The notes: generated by a model not told the origin, from the sequence alone. A DNA stretch of 26,559 bases from LMEP-6097 sp049314535 (GCA_049314535.1 JBMOEX010000017.1:1-26559), one strand, 5' to 3'; counted from the first letter of the stretch, positions 6,844-16,636 are shown. Numbers and translations are program-made.

Positions 6844-8789
6844 TAAGCATAGACCTCCTGTTTATTATGACTTAAGCCTAAAACTTCATTTAAGCAATGT
6901 AAAAATTTATTTATAAAATTAATAAAGGGGTCAAATTTCACATCTGCATCTGCAAGGACTGAGGTGTCATTACTTGGAATAAGCTTATTACAGTGCTCAG
7001 TAAGACTTGAAACAGATTCTGTACTCTGCTGTGGCGTTAAATTTCCTAAAATTGATATTGCGGTATCTGAAAGAATTCTGGAGTAAGTATTTTTAATTTC
7101 ATCATCTAGTAACGGGGCTTCAAAGCTCATAGATCTTGCTTTATAAATATCTCTGATTTGTTCAATCGCAGAAATTTTTTGTTCATCCAGTTTATAGAGA
7201 ATCCCCTGTGTCTGAATAGCTGGCAGTAAAGACTGTACTCCTTTTTGACGTTCATCTAAAAGAAAATCATAGAGCGATAGTTTGACATCAATTAATTGAA
7301 TATCATTGTCAAGAGTATCAGCCTCTATTGCAGATTCTTTTTGAGCAACTGCATCATTAAGTAATGAAAGTAATTTAGTAGCTTTTGTATTGTGTTTATA
7401 GTCTGGAGTATTTAAAATCTTAATCAAATTAGTTACAGTGTCGTCATCAAAAGGAATATAAGCTGGATTAACAGCTGTTACTCCATTCACCGTAGGTAAA
7501 GATTTTGCTTTATCATATAGAGCTTGAGAATTACGAGTTGTCTCATGATAGTCTTTTATCCCTTGAACTTGACTGTTTATATCTGAGGAAATAGAGCTAG
7601 TCTCATCTCTGAAATTATCAACCGTAAAAAGTTTAATAAGATCGTCATTGAAGTTAATAGCAGAGTGTTTACGAGTGTCTTCGTTTGTGGGAGCCTGTTT
7701 CCCTAAAATCGATTTTATGAAAATATCAGCGAGCCCAGGAGATTTACTCCCTTCGGTAGAAAGCACACTGATCTTTTCAAAGGCAAGTGCAATGTGCAAA
7801 GTCGCTTCTTTAAATTTTTTATCTTGTTCAGTATAGGTTTCTTTTGCTTGATTAAGCTCAGTTTGATAAGACCCATATTTTGTGTCTTTCACTGTAAGTT
7901 GCTTTAGCTCTTTCTCTAATAATTGAATTTGCAACTTTAATTTAGTTTGCTCTTTTACGTGTCCTTTGACCATATCTTTAAAATCAGTAATTGCTTGTTT
8001 ATGCTTTGCATCCGAGCCTGGATTACAGATTACATCCACAACGATATCTTCAAATTTTTTAATGAACTTATTTCCTGGTATATGATTTGAGTTTTCAGCA
8101 AAACATTTCTGGAGAAGTGATCTGGAGCTTTGTTCAGTCTGCTTTAATAAACTAGGATTTGCTGCTAATATATTTTCAAGTGGAGTACCGAATCTAGCTT
8201 GGCTTACAGACTCTCTTCTATCTAAAACAGAATTTATTAAGGATTCGCCATAACCCCTGAAAGCATCTCCAATGTCACCATACTGCTTCATCTTGCTATG
8301 AAAATCTGTCATAAGAGTGCTTAGAGATTCATTAGAATTGCTAAAAGCTTGAACTAGTTTATTTGCAGTTGCTATTTGATGTTCATTTGAATTATTTTGA
8401 AAACCTTCAATTAAAATCGCGAAGACAATATCTTTGTTTTTGATAGATGGTTTGTTTAATATTGAATTGAGATGTAATTTCGCAGTGCCTGAGTATTGTT
8501 CAAGATCTGAACTTACTGCAATCCTAATGAGATTATGAATCTGTCTAGTGGAATCAGATCCATTCAGTACTTTGTCACCGAGCTTGGATAAAACAGTATT
8601 AAATTCATTTGCATCAATAAATTTTTCTTGAGCGTATAGTGCTCCATCTCTAATTTGGATGTTACTCAGAATATTTGATTCAGGGACTACGGTTTTAGAT
8701 ACAGTATCTAAAACCTCTGCTTCAACTTGTCTCTTGTCATAATTGCGAGAAATTGATTCTATTATTCTCTGTGGTAGACTAAGATGCAT
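6843..8789 (-). CDS. Large helical protein (648 aa), paralogue of the 729-aa protein
   Basis: I do not recognise this protein. It looks almost wholly alpha-helical and charged, without signal peptide or membrane span. A coiled-coil-like stretch lies at about 275-330. From about residue 200 to 380 it aligns by eye with the upstream 729-aa protein: a short helix then (N/D)P-x-L, a heptad-rich segment, then helices ending near S-I-LGK, which corresponds to S-K-LLGE in the relative. The start overlaps the end of the 149-aa gene by 11 bases (8779-8789) and has only AGGA directly before ATG, so it is probably translated by coupling. The 131-aa gene follows with a 1-base overlap. A structural or scaffold role is possible but inferred only from helical content. 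Confidence 0.85.
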   Translation of the reverse strand: MHLSLPQRIIESISRNYDKRQVEAEVLDTVSKTVVPESNILSNIQIRDGALYAQEKFIDANEFNTVLSKLGDKVLNGSDSTRQIHNLIRIAVSSDLEQYSGTAKLHLNSILNKPSIKNKDIVFAILIEGFQNNSNEHQIATANKLVQAFSNSNESLSTLMTDFHSKMKQYGDIGDAFRGYGESLINSVLDRRESVSQARFGTPLENILAANPSLLKQTEQSSRSLLQKCFAENSNHIPGNKFIKKFEDIVVDVICNPGSDAKHKQAITDFKDMVKGHVKEQTKLKLQIQLLEKELKQLTVKDTKYGSYQTELNQAKETYTEQDKKFKEATLHIALAFEKISVLSTEGSKSPGLADIFIKSILGKQAPTNEDTRKHSAINFNDDLIKLFTVDNFRDETSSISSDINSQVQGIKDYHETTRNSQALYDKAKSLPTVNGVTAVNPAYIPFDDDTVTNLIKILNTPDYKHNTKATKLLSLLNDAVAQKESAIEADTLDNDIQLIDVKLSLYDFLLDERQKGVQSLLPAIQTQGILYKLDEQKISAIEQIRDIYKARSMSFEAPLLDDEIKNTYSRILSDTAISILGNLTPQQSTESVSSLTEHCNKLIPSNDTSVLADADVKFDPFINFINKFLHCLNEVLGLSHNKQEVYA

Positions 8790-9228
8790 TCCTGGTACTT
8801 ACAAAGGATGTTTGGAAACTGTTTTGACAGGTTTTTAATAAATCTAATCTGGCTTGAGCTTTAATGTCAGAATCTGATAATAGTCTTTTATTGATGTAAG
8901 ACTGTCTTTCCTCTCTCAACTGTTTAAGCCTGTCTTGCATCTCGGTGATGTCGCTAACATCTAGGCTACCATCAAGAAACTGATTAATATAATTCAAAAG
9001 ATACTCACTATTGGTCTTAGTTTTAAATTCATTTACAGCGTTTATAACTATACTAAAATCCCTATAGAAGAATAGAAGCTTTAAGTTCTCTTTTATTAAC
9101 CATTCAGAGCCTTTCTCCCAACTAGACAGTAAGTGCTCTACCATCTTTAATCTTCTTTCATGTTTTTTTTCTTCTTCAATTTTTTTCTGATTATCAAGTG
9201 CAAATGTCAATTGTGGATTACTGTACAT
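8779..9228 (-). CDS. Small helical protein (149 aa), paralogue of the 131-aa protein
   Basis: Unrecognised, highly charged and helical, with a Lys/Glu/Arg-rich N-terminal helix (about 13-30) and another charged helix near 95-115. The shared core with the 131-aa protein includes FF.RDF, K-T-N-S and GSLDVSDI. The start has an AAGGAG Shine-Dalgarno, and its ATG overlaps the end of the 729-aa gene by 11 bases (9218-9228). The downstream 648-aa gene repeats the same 11-base overlap. This is the only intact gene in the window ending in TAG. Its position directly after a large paralogue, matched by the second pair, suggests a partner of the large protein. Confidence 0.85.
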   Translation of the reverse strand: MYSNPQLTFALDNQKKIEEEKKHERRLKMVEHLLSSWEKGSEWLIKENLKLLFFYRDFSIVINAVNEFKTKTNSEYLLNYINQFLDGSLDVSDITEMQDRLKQLREERQSYINKRLLSDSDIKAQARLDLLKTCQNSFQTSFVSTRNAS

Positions 9229-11407
9229 TAGTTACTTCTCCTTGTTGGTTTTTAGCTTCCATAAATCCTATTATCATTTGAGCTAAGTGATTTAAACATT
9301 TAACTAGAACCTCTGATAAATTAGTTAAACTATCATTCTGTGGAGTCGTGTACATGAGTGCTAGTCCCTGAGTACCTTCTGCCAATTGTTCAAGATGCTT
9401 GTCGCTGGGATTTAATGCTGTAATAAAGCGCATAAATTCGGTATCAAATTTTTCTCGTCCTTTTGATAAAAATTCTTTTTCTTTTGCACTTTTAAAATCA
9501 CTATCATCAAACATTTTTAAATTAATATCAGTCTCATTTAATACTGTTCTAGCAGTGTCGATTTTTATGCTTCGATTAGAATAATCATCTAAAGTTGATA
9601 ATGAATTATCATCTCTATTAATTGAGTAATAAAGCTTCGCAATCTCGTGATAGTCTCTGTATGAATCTAATAGCTCTGTTAGTTTTTCATTTTTTTCTAA
9701 TTCTTGGACAGCATTTACTGAGTTTGGAGTAGCTAGAATATTTTCTTTAAGCACTAGTTGCCTATCTTTTAGCTTAATAATTTTATCTCTTATCAAATCT
9801 TGATTCGACAGTGAAGCAGTTAAACTAGGATCTAAGCTGAGTATTTGTGATTTAAGTTCATCTTTTTCTTCTAATCTAGCATTCAGATTAGATTTCTCTG
9901 GAGAATCAGCATCTGGAATTATTTGTGCATTGCTTATAACAAAATTAATTACTGACTTATAAGCAGCATCCTTACTTGGATCTATTAAGGAGTTATAATA
10001 TATCTGTGCTTTATTTTTCTTTTGCGTAGCGAGCTCTTTCTCAAGAGTAAATTGAATATCGAACTGTGTTTTTAAATCTAAATCTTCTGTTAAATAAAGT
10101 CCTTTAAGATTTTGTAATCTATCTTCAGCATTATTCGCTTCACCTAAAAGCTTAGACATAAATAAGCCTTTAACATCTAAACTCCCAAATTTTTCTAAAG
10201 ACTCATTTAACAGTACATAACTAGCTTCTACTTCTCGTTTCTTTTTTGTTAAATCAGCTTCGGCCTCTTGCATTATTGCAAGATTAAGAGGGGAAGAGTC
10301 TTGGCTATGTGCTATCTTGGCTTTTTGATATTTAGTCTCTAAGAGGATTATTTCCTGAGCGTTCCCGTGTACTATATCTAAAAAATCTTTTCTCTTTTCT
10401 GGAAAATTCTTTGTATCCGTGGAGCATACTGAAAGTAATTCTACAGCAGCATTAGCTAGATTATCATACTGACTATCTGGTATGTAATGTGTTAAACCTT
10501 GAGCTAAAGATCTATAGATTTTCTCCATTGATGTTTGATCTTCTTGTTCTAGTTCAAGTCTAAGTTTAGGATCTGATATTAACCTATCTAAAGAGTCTTG
10601 AATATTTTCTTTAGCTAAGGTTCCTAAGCCATTTGTATGATTATGCGGAATTAATGCAGTGTTCCAATAATTTTTATTTAAAACCATCTCCAAGCCGTTA
10701 AGCTTAAATTCCATCAGCTTCATAAAATCTTCGCGTTTAGAGCCTGAATGATCAATGATTCCTTCTGTAAAATTTGCTACGGCACTATAATGCTTAGCAC
10801 TATTTTTATCTGCCGCGATAATATCAATAACCGGAATAGTAATATGTGGTCTATATTCTGTTGAAAAGCTTTTACGGTGACGATTTAAGTGAAAGAATTG
10901 TGTTCTGGTTTCGGCATGATTAATTACAGCTTCTAAAATTTCTTTAGCTAAAGAATTTCTCTGTTTATCACCATCATCTTCAGAAATGATTTTTTTAGAA
11001 CCTTGTGAAGCCTCATCACTAGCAAGTTCTGCTAATACTTTAAATAAAGTTTCTCTGTTTGGATTTAAAAATACTTGAGAATTTTCATTAATTTTCAGAT
11101 TATAATTTTTATCAACAGTAAATAAATCTGCATAAATATTCTGAACAGCGTCAAGGCTGAGAGCCCTAGAATCTTGAGGTAAATTATCGATGACGGTTTT
11201 AGCTCTTAAAGGTATATCTGTTTCGAAATCATTAACTAACCTCTCAGAAACCGCATTCGGATTCTGGCGACGAATTGCTTGGAAAAGTCCAGCTCCAGCT
11301 CTAGCGGTCGAAACCGAGGCATCTACCAGACCACCTGGTATCGCAGCTACGGCACCGAAAATTTTTTCGAGAGCTGCTGTTGGTCTTGAAATAGGAGTAA
11401 AAGTCAT
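9218..11407 (-). CDS. Large helical protein (729 aa) with hydrophobic N-terminal helix
   Basis: Unrecognised. Residues about 16-44 are hydrophobic and Gly/Ala-rich (IFGAVAAIPGG onward) and could be a membrane-associating or hairpin helix, though there is no clear signal peptidase site. The rest is charged and helical, with coiled-coil-like segments at about 345-410 and 560-600. The central third aligns by eye with the 648-aa protein, including D-P-K-L-R matching N-P-S-L. The ATG at 11407 has an AGAGGAAA Shine-Dalgarno 7 nt upstream. The gene heads a four-gene overlapping set. The 77-bp gap to the 654-aa gene upstream has AT-rich TATA-like sequence but no convincing promoter, so it may or may not join that transcript. 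Confidence 0.85.
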   Translation of the reverse strand: MTFTPISRPTAALEKIFGAVAAIPGGLVDASVSTARAGAGLFQAIRRQNPNAVSERLVNDFETDIPLRAKTVIDNLPQDSRALSLDAVQNIYADLFTVDKNYNLKINENSQVFLNPNRETLFKVLAELASDEASQGSKKIISEDDGDKQRNSLAKEILEAVINHAETRTQFFHLNRHRKSFSTEYRPHITIPVIDIIAADKNSAKHYSAVANFTEGIIDHSGSKREDFMKLMEFKLNGLEMVLNKNYWNTALIPHNHTNGLGTLAKENIQDSLDRLISDPKLRLELEQEDQTSMEKIYRSLAQGLTHYIPDSQYDNLANAAVELLSVCSTDTKNFPEKRKDFLDIVHGNAQEIILLETKYQKAKIAHSQDSSPLNLAIMQEAEADLTKKKREVEASYVLLNESLEKFGSLDVKGLFMSKLLGEANNAEDRLQNLKGLYLTEDLDLKTQFDIQFTLEKELATQKKNKAQIYYNSLIDPSKDAAYKSVINFVISNAQIIPDADSPEKSNLNARLEEKDELKSQILSLDPSLTASLSNQDLIRDKIIKLKDRQLVLKENILATPNSVNAVQELEKNEKLTELLDSYRDYHEIAKLYYSINRDDNSLSTLDDYSNRSIKIDTARTVLNETDINLKMFDDSDFKSAKEKEFLSKGREKFDTEFMRFITALNPSDKHLEQLAEGTQGLALMYTTPQNDSLTNLSEVLVKCLNHLAQMIIGFMEAKNQQGEVTNVQ

Positions 11408-11484
11408 CTAGTTTCCTCTAATAATCTTGAGCTATATAGATATAAAAAGAGAATGTGTATGACTTTTTGATACGATGTTAATAG

Positions 11485-13449
11485 TTAATTAAGACTTAGG
11501 GTTAACTTATCAAAGGAAGTTCGAATGATTTCAGCATAAGCGGATTCATTCGTCGAATTCGACATTCTTTCTTTAATTTTTTCTTGAATGCGCTCACCCT
11601 TTCCTAAGGCTAAAGATTCATAAATATCTTGTAAAATATTCCCAAATGCGTTTGATACCCTGTTATATAGATCTGTAAAAGTATCTTTTAGTGATCCTAT
11701 GTCTTTTTGAGTTCTAATATTATTGAGTTTAGCTGCTGAGTCTGGATCAGAATACTTACCCTCGGCTAGAGCTTGATCAATGGTAGTTTCTAAAATATGA
11801 TTTCCTAATCTTTCTGTTATTGAATACTGTCCTTGAGAATCTTTACTGCGATCTGGTAAGAGATGGTCTAGAGTCCTTTCATGAATTAGGCTTTGGTAAT
11901 TAGTGTTCCCATTATTAACGCCACCAGCAGATACATTAAAGTCTCTGAAAGCATAATGTAGATGATCAAGAACTATTTTTTCCGCAGCTTTAGCGATATC
12001 TTTCTTTTTTCTATTAGCCTCAGAAGGGTCTGATTTGTGCATCTCTTCTAAATGTTTTGTTTTAAGCTTAAAAGTCGTGATCTTTTTAAATAATTCAGAA
12101 CTTGAATCCCTTAAAATGTTGTTGTCTTCGTTGTGTGAAATGCTCTCACCGATACCTTTTGCTAAAGTGAAAATTTCACGTGCGTCATTTGTGATGTTAA
12201 TCTTTTCAGCTGCGTTCGTATCAAGAGCGTTAATTTTTTTAGATAAAGTAACAAGCTCTCTATCAAGAACTGAACCGAGTTGTTTTTTTTGCTCAGTTAT
12301 TAATGCAGTGTAAGCATTTGTAGCTTCAGGGATGAGATCTCTTTCTAAATAAGAATCTAATCCTTTGCTGGAGCCTTGTGCCTCATTTAGTATTCTTCTA
12401 ATACTATCACTAACGGCGTTAGCTTTAATTTCACCATAATAGCCACCGCCATAATCATGCGCTATCTGCTTTCTAAATTTTTCTCCCATAATGTAATTGA
12501 AGCCAGCGACTTCATTACTGTCGTATTTTTTTGCTAAGGCTGTAATAGCTTTTAAAGTTTTTTCATCTGAATCTGAATATAGAATGTCGTCAATAGCACC
12601 TTTATCATGACACTTTAGAGGATCTGTATTACTATTTGTCAGTCTAGCTGAAGCAGCTAATTTCATGCTTGCAGCCCTATCTGTAGAATCTATAATTCTA
12701 GATTCATTTTCAGCTTCGACTTGTTTTAAGAAGTTTCTAATGACCTCCATGCTTTCCTTAGAGCTGCTATTACCCTCTAAGGGTTTAGAATTAGCAATAT
12801 TCTCTAATTCCCATAAAATACGAGATCCTACGCCTGTTAATGCAGGTGTGTTTAGCATAAGATCAAGATTATTATTGTTATTAGAACCTTCTTTTAAATA
12901 ATTCACAAGGCTGCTAATAGTTTCACTTAATTTCTCCCCTATGTATATTTCGCTTTGTAAAGAGCTATCACCATTTTTGTTGCTAGATGTAATTACCTTA
13001 CTAGGATAAGGTACTAGAGAACGAACAGAATGAATAAAATCCTCTCTCATATCAGCAGTAGAATTATCTGCAAGTAAGGCTTCTTTTGTAAGTTTATTAT
13101 CTGTGCGGCCTTGGTTTATGGTGTCGATGCAGATGTCAAGTAAACTATTACTATTGGGATCCTCCTTGTTGACTTTTTGTTTGTTGAGTTCCTTAATTAA
13201 GTCTGTAACCAGGGTTGTGTTATCTTCTAAAATAATCTGAGCTTTTTTAATCTGAGATGAATCGTCAGATTTAAGACCATCTGCTAATTTGGAAAGCAGG
13301 CTCTCTAATACTAGTCTCTTTTCTTCTATCTGATTAGGGGCGTTATCTGCTCCATTAATCCTAGTAGTAGTTTCTTCTATTTCAAAATTTTTGTTTGCCA
13401 CGGCCACAGTAGGGCTGGTTAGAGTGTTACCATAAGGAGCGAGTTGCAT
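11485..13449 (-). CDS. Large helical protein (654 aa), unrecognised
   Basis: The predicted product is helical and charged with no signal peptide or membrane segment. Visible features are an N-terminal Thr/Val-rich stretch, an Asn run near 190-195, a Gly/Tyr-rich patch HDYGGGYYGE near 330-340, and a Lys/Glu-rich helix near 470-500. Its N-terminal 150 residues resemble the start of the 950-aa protein in spacing of Leu/Ile-rich helices and a following L-T-K-E or L-T-Q-D turn; this is weak, by-eye evidence. The ATG at 13449 has an AAAAGGA Shine-Dalgarno with 6-7 nt spacing and a candidate promoter at 13493-13521. It is divergent from the 950-aa gene, suggesting shared control of both strands. Confidence 0.85.
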   Translation of the reverse strand: MQLAPYGNTLTSPTVAVANKNFEIEETTTRINGADNAPNQIEEKRLVLESLLSKLADGLKSDDSSQIKKAQIILEDNTTLVTDLIKELNKQKVNKEDPNSNSLLDICIDTINQGRTDNKLTKEALLADNSTADMREDFIHSVRSLVPYPSKVITSSNKNGDSSLQSEIYIGEKLSETISSLVNYLKEGSNNNNNLDLMLNTPALTGVGSRILWELENIANSKPLEGNSSSKESMEVIRNFLKQVEAENESRIIDSTDRAASMKLAASARLTNSNTDPLKCHDKGAIDDILYSDSDEKTLKAITALAKKYDSNEVAGFNYIMGEKFRKQIAHDYGGGYYGEIKANAVSDSIRRILNEAQGSSKGLDSYLERDLIPEATNAYTALITEQKKQLGSVLDRELVTLSKKINALDTNAAEKINITNDAREIFTLAKGIGESISHNEDNNILRDSSSELFKKITTFKLKTKHLEEMHKSDPSEANRKKKDIAKAAEKIVLDHLHYAFRDFNVSAGGVNNGNTNYQSLIHERTLDHLLPDRSKDSQGQYSITERLGNHILETTIDQALAEGKYSDPDSAAKLNNIRTQKDIGSLKDTFTDLYNRVSNAFGNILQDIYESLALGKGERIQEKIKERMSNSTNESAYAEIIRTSFDKLTLSLN

Positions 13450-13492
13450 AAGACATCCTTTTAATTTAAATCAGGTTAAACTTAAATCACCT

Positions 13493-13521
13493 AATTTATA
13501 AATTCTACAAGTAAGTGTAAA
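13493..13521 (-). promoter_or_regulatory. Candidate promoter for the 654-aa gene
   Basis: On the minus strand TTTACA (13516-13521) and TAAATT (13493-13498) are separated by 17 bp, 43 nt before the ATG at 13449. The pair is a reasonable but imperfect sigma70-type match in very AT-rich DNA, where chance matches are common. Confidence 0.45.
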
Positions 13522-13562
13522 TACTTTTTTTGATAAATATTCCAAAAAATTTAATTTATATA

Positions 13563-13592
13563 TTGACACTTTCTATTTAGTAAAGCTATAAT
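13563..13592 (+). promoter_or_regulatory. Full-consensus sigma70-type promoter for the 950-aa gene
   Basis: TTGACA (13563-13568) and TATAAT (13587-13592) match both consensus hexamers exactly with an 18-bp spacer. The predicted start near 13599 leaves a leader of about 79 nt before the ATG at 13678. The leader has an AGGA 10 nt before the start codon and no obvious riboswitch-like structure. Confidence 0.8.
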
Positions 13593-13677
13593 TAAATTAT
13601 AGGAAAAGTTTCTATCAAGATTTTCTTTACTGAGACATTGTAGGGACAGGGTAGTTAAACAAAAGGAAAAGTTAAAC

Positions 13678-16530
13678 ATGAGTAGCAACGCTGTATCAAA
13701 CCAACCAACAACTGGATTTTTCGCTAGGGCAAAGGAGCAATTGCTAGAAAAATTTAATATAGCTAGTAAGGTTGAATCATCTTCTACCAATAGTAAAAAG
13801 CTTACGAGTGAAGGCAAAGAAACATATAAAACTAATATAGAAAAGTCGCTGAGCGGGGTTAATATAGACTCTATTCAAGAGAAGGATGCTGATTCTGGTA
13901 TACTCAGGTCGAAAGTTTTTACGTTAGATAATACTGCTTCAGATGAGATTGCCAAGATGTCTGAGGCTTTAACTTTGACGTTAGAACTGATTAATAAGAG
14001 CGGTGGTGCTGAGAAGACTTTCATGGCTCAAAATAGTACTGATGCTCTCAAGGACAGAGTGTTAGAGCTTGCTGTGAAAATCTCAGATACTAAAAATGAT
14101 GATGATCCTGCGAGGGCTAGTCTTAAGAGCTTAGCTTCAACCGTTGTGGAGAAGAGTTTTCCAAAATTATTAGATAATGGTAAAACTGGATTAACTCAAG
14201 ATGAGACACAGGCTATTAAGATGATGTTATTTTCGAATAATGATGCTGCTGCTTTCGCTGGAGCTGTAAAGCTTCTTCAATCGGTTAAAAGTTACGAAGA
14301 GGTAGCAGTAGATTCTGTAAAGGAAAAGACTCTTTCTGATGGTACTAAAAGTCTGAAAGCTAATCCAGACTCTGTTTATAAAAAGATTTTAAACGCAGTA
14401 GGCTCTGGCTCGGTCGGTACTCACATCACGGAAATATTAAAGGCTACAGTTGATAAAGCTCTTCATGGCAGATTAACTAAAGATGAGCAGGATATATTAA
14501 AAACAGATCCGAGCTTGAGGAGTGCTTATGACACAGTCCATAGAGATTTGATAAGTAAAGTAGAACAAAGAAGTCGCGAGAACATAATTAAACCTCTTAA
14601 AGAGGATCTTAACAATGTAAGTAAAGATCCTTTGGTGAGTAAATATTTTGGTGATTCAGAACTAAGTGAGAACAAGATTATCTCTCTTGTTAAGAAAACT
14701 GTTCAGGGCATAATTAATATGGTAAGACCGAGTGGTAACGAATTCTCGAAACGAGCTTTCGGCCCAGGGTCTTTCTATGATTCTAGTCTAAAGCTTAATA
14801 CCCTTGCAGATAAGGTAGATACAGATATTCGTCACCTAACGAATTTAGAAAATCGAGTAGGCATGACTCAAGATAGATTGGCTACGGGATCTAGTACTAA
14901 ACTAGATATACCTCTAGATGTTATCGCAAGGAAAAATGATGAAGGTGCTGATACAGTAGCGAAATTGATTAAATTTATAGCTGGCGATGTTGAAAAGCAT
15001 GCTGATTATGATCCAAAAGCTTTGGAAAAATGGCAAGCGGGCTTTAAAGTTGCCGCTGGTGATGATAGTAAGATAGTTGATATTCAGTCACCAACACCGA
15101 ACGCTGCAGTGCAAGCCCAGATAGCAGGACTTGCTAATAGTAAAGAAACGAGTATTGGTGGTCTTCTAGTTACAAAATTACTAGATGATACAAGTAGTAC
15201 TTCGTCAGTACAAGTTAAATTAGGTTCTGACACAGTAACTACAAATGCTGAAGGTGCTTCTAGGATTATAGAATCCTATAAACAGCATATAGAAGCGCAA
15301 AGGAAAAGTGAAGAAGGGTGCGAGATAGCGAATCGTTTAGCTAAGGCTTATCTTGCAGTTGATTCGGCTGCAGATCAAGGCAAAACGCTTAGAGAGCAAT
15401 TAGTCAACATTAAAGATAATTTAAGTGGTGCTGAGAGCGTTCGAAAACTCACTTCTGCCTTAAAGCAAGATAGTGATTTAATTACATATAACTTTGGCTT
15501 AGAATCATCTAGGAAAACGGGTGAGGAGTCTATCCTGAAATTATTAGCGAAATTAGCTCCAGAGACACGTGAAGATCTAGTAAGTGTTAAAAGTACTATT
15601 GAAGAAGCGACATCTAAAGCCACGAAATTGATCAAAGATGAATCTAAAGCTGTTCCACATTTAGCTATGACTACTGGTCAAGCAATACATGATGGATTGT
15701 TAAGTTCAGATGGTGAAACTTTTAAAGTTTCCTCTGCGTTAGGACAACATTTGTTTGATTCAGTGCAGCAGTCGGTTGGGAAAGAAGCTGATGCTGCCCA
15801 CAATAAGCTCTTGGATCAAAAGTTCGCAAGGGTGAATGATATCGGGAAAGCTGATACGGAACTCACGAATACTACTAGTAATTTAGTAAAAAGTACTTCG
15901 GTAGAAGAGGGTAATTATCATGAAGCTGTTGTTAAATTGAACTCAGAATTGCAAAAGGTCACTGATAGGTATGCCAAGGCTTTTGTTGAGAGTTTTAAGA
16001 ATAGTAATCAAGATTTACTTGATGCTTCTAATTATAAAGGTGAGCCAACGGAAGATAAAGCTAGGTTTAATTTATTAATGAGTAAATTAGTAGATTCTGC
16101 GCTAGAACTTAAAGACGATAATACTGCTGGTTATGCGAAGGTGTTAACTGATGCCAGGGTCGGTGATTTCATTGATACTACTAGGCTTGCTGCTTTTAGT
16201 GATACAGATCGAAATTCGATGAACAAAAGAGCAGCTGTTTTATCTGAAGTTCTCGATTCTATGCCAGATGCTAAAGAAATAGAGACATTAAGCAAGATAT
16301 CTAGAGGTACTATCAGAAGCTTTCAGAGTTTAGAGGCTTTAAACTCTCCTGAATGGAAGAGAAAAATCGTAGACAAGATGGTTACAGGTTTTCTTGAAAT
16401 GGCAAGAACAGGTGCAGTTAAGCTTGATTCGATCCAAAAAATTATCTCTACAGCTGGTAATTCTAGTAATACGATGGAAAATTTACTTAAAGACTCACTG
16501 GTTAGTAGACTTCAAGGTGCTGCTGTATAA
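13678..16530 (+). CDS. Large helical protein (950 aa), unrecognised
   Basis: Charged, predicted almost entirely alpha-helical, without signal peptide or transmembrane span. A short amphipathic helix (ISLVKKTVQGIINMV) lies near 336-352. An N-terminal unit of about 210 residues ends in helices around FSNNDAAAFAGAVKLLQSV. A similar arrangement appears in the 866-aa protein (TFLSLDND, then a K-L-x-x-L helix) and less clearly in the 648- and 729-aa proteins. A D-P-S-L-R motif follows near 280, as in the 729-aa protein. It has the strongest promoter in the window and a weak AGGA ribosome binding site. A stable hairpin follows at 16558. The full-consensus promoter suggests it is well expressed, and a structural component would fit, but function is unknown. 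Confidence 0.88.
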   Translation: MSSNAVSNQPTTGFFARAKEQLLEKFNIASKVESSSTNSKKLTSEGKETYKTNIEKSLSGVNIDSIQEKDADSGILRSKVFTLDNTASDEIAKMSEALTLTLELINKSGGAEKTFMAQNSTDALKDRVLELAVKISDTKNDDDPARASLKSLASTVVEKSFPKLLDNGKTGLTQDETQAIKMMLFSNNDAAAFAGAVKLLQSVKSYEEVAVDSVKEKTLSDGTKSLKANPDSVYKKILNAVGSGSVGTHITEILKATVDKALHGRLTKDEQDILKTDPSLRSAYDTVHRDLISKVEQRSRENIIKPLKEDLNNVSKDPLVSKYFGDSELSENKIISLVKKTVQGIINMVRPSGNEFSKRAFGPGSFYDSSLKLNTLADKVDTDIRHLTNLENRVGMTQDRLATGSSTKLDIPLDVIARKNDEGADTVAKLIKFIAGDVEKHADYDPKALEKWQAGFKVAAGDDSKIVDIQSPTPNAAVQAQIAGLANSKETSIGGLLVTKLLDDTSSTSSVQVKLGSDTVTTNAEGASRIIESYKQHIEAQRKSEEGCEIANRLAKAYLAVDSAADQGKTLREQLVNIKDNLSGAESVRKLTSALKQDSDLITYNFGLESSRKTGEESILKLLAKLAPETREDLVSVKSTIEEATSKATKLIKDESKAVPHLAMTTGQAIHDGLLSSDGETFKVSSALGQHLFDSVQQSVGKEADAAHNKLLDQKFARVNDIGKADTELTNTTSNLVKSTSVEEGNYHEAVVKLNSELQKVTDRYAKAFVESFKNSNQDLLDASNYKGEPTEDKARFNLLMSKLVDSALELKDDNTAGYAKVLTDARVGDFIDTTRLAAFSDTDRNSMNKRAAVLSEVLDSMPDAKEIETLSKISRGTIRSFQSLEALNSPEWKRKIVDKMVTGFLEMARTGAVKLDSIQKIISTAGNSSNTMENLLKDSLVSRLQGAAV

Positions 16531-16557
16531 ACCTCTTCACTAAATATTAAACTGGAA

Positions 16558-16597
16558 TTTAAAGCCCCTTAAGTGTATACATTTAAGGGGCTTTAAA
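16558..16597 (+). terminator. Hairpin after the 950-aa gene
   Basis: TTTAAAGCCCCTTAA pairs with TTAAGGGGCTTTAAA, and the inner GTG/CAT can extend the helix to about 18 bp with a TATA loop. The T-tract is short (CTTTAAAA), so it is a moderate intrinsic terminator candidate. Its near-symmetry could let it work on both strands. It lies 40 nt upstream of the 866-aa start. Confidence 0.7.
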
Positions 16598-16636
16598 ACA
16601 GCTATCAATAAATATAAATCAAAGCTTTTTATATTT

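Noticed and set aside
7648..7836. Small plus-strand frame within the 648-aa gene
   Set aside because: It is antisense to a well-supported long gene and has no ribosome binding site or recognisable content. The same holds for the other short frames at 9399, 11190, 12035, 12665, 15375, 18220, 22216 and 23626.
11408..11484. Promoter for the 729-aa gene in the 77-bp gap
   Set aside because: TATATC/TATATA boxes are present on the minus strand, but no -35-like hexamer lies at a suitable distance, so I did not list it as a promoter.
13551..13817. Minus-strand 88-codon frame over the 950-aa start
   Set aside because: It overlaps the consensus promoter and the beginning of the 950-aa gene antisense; a shadow frame.
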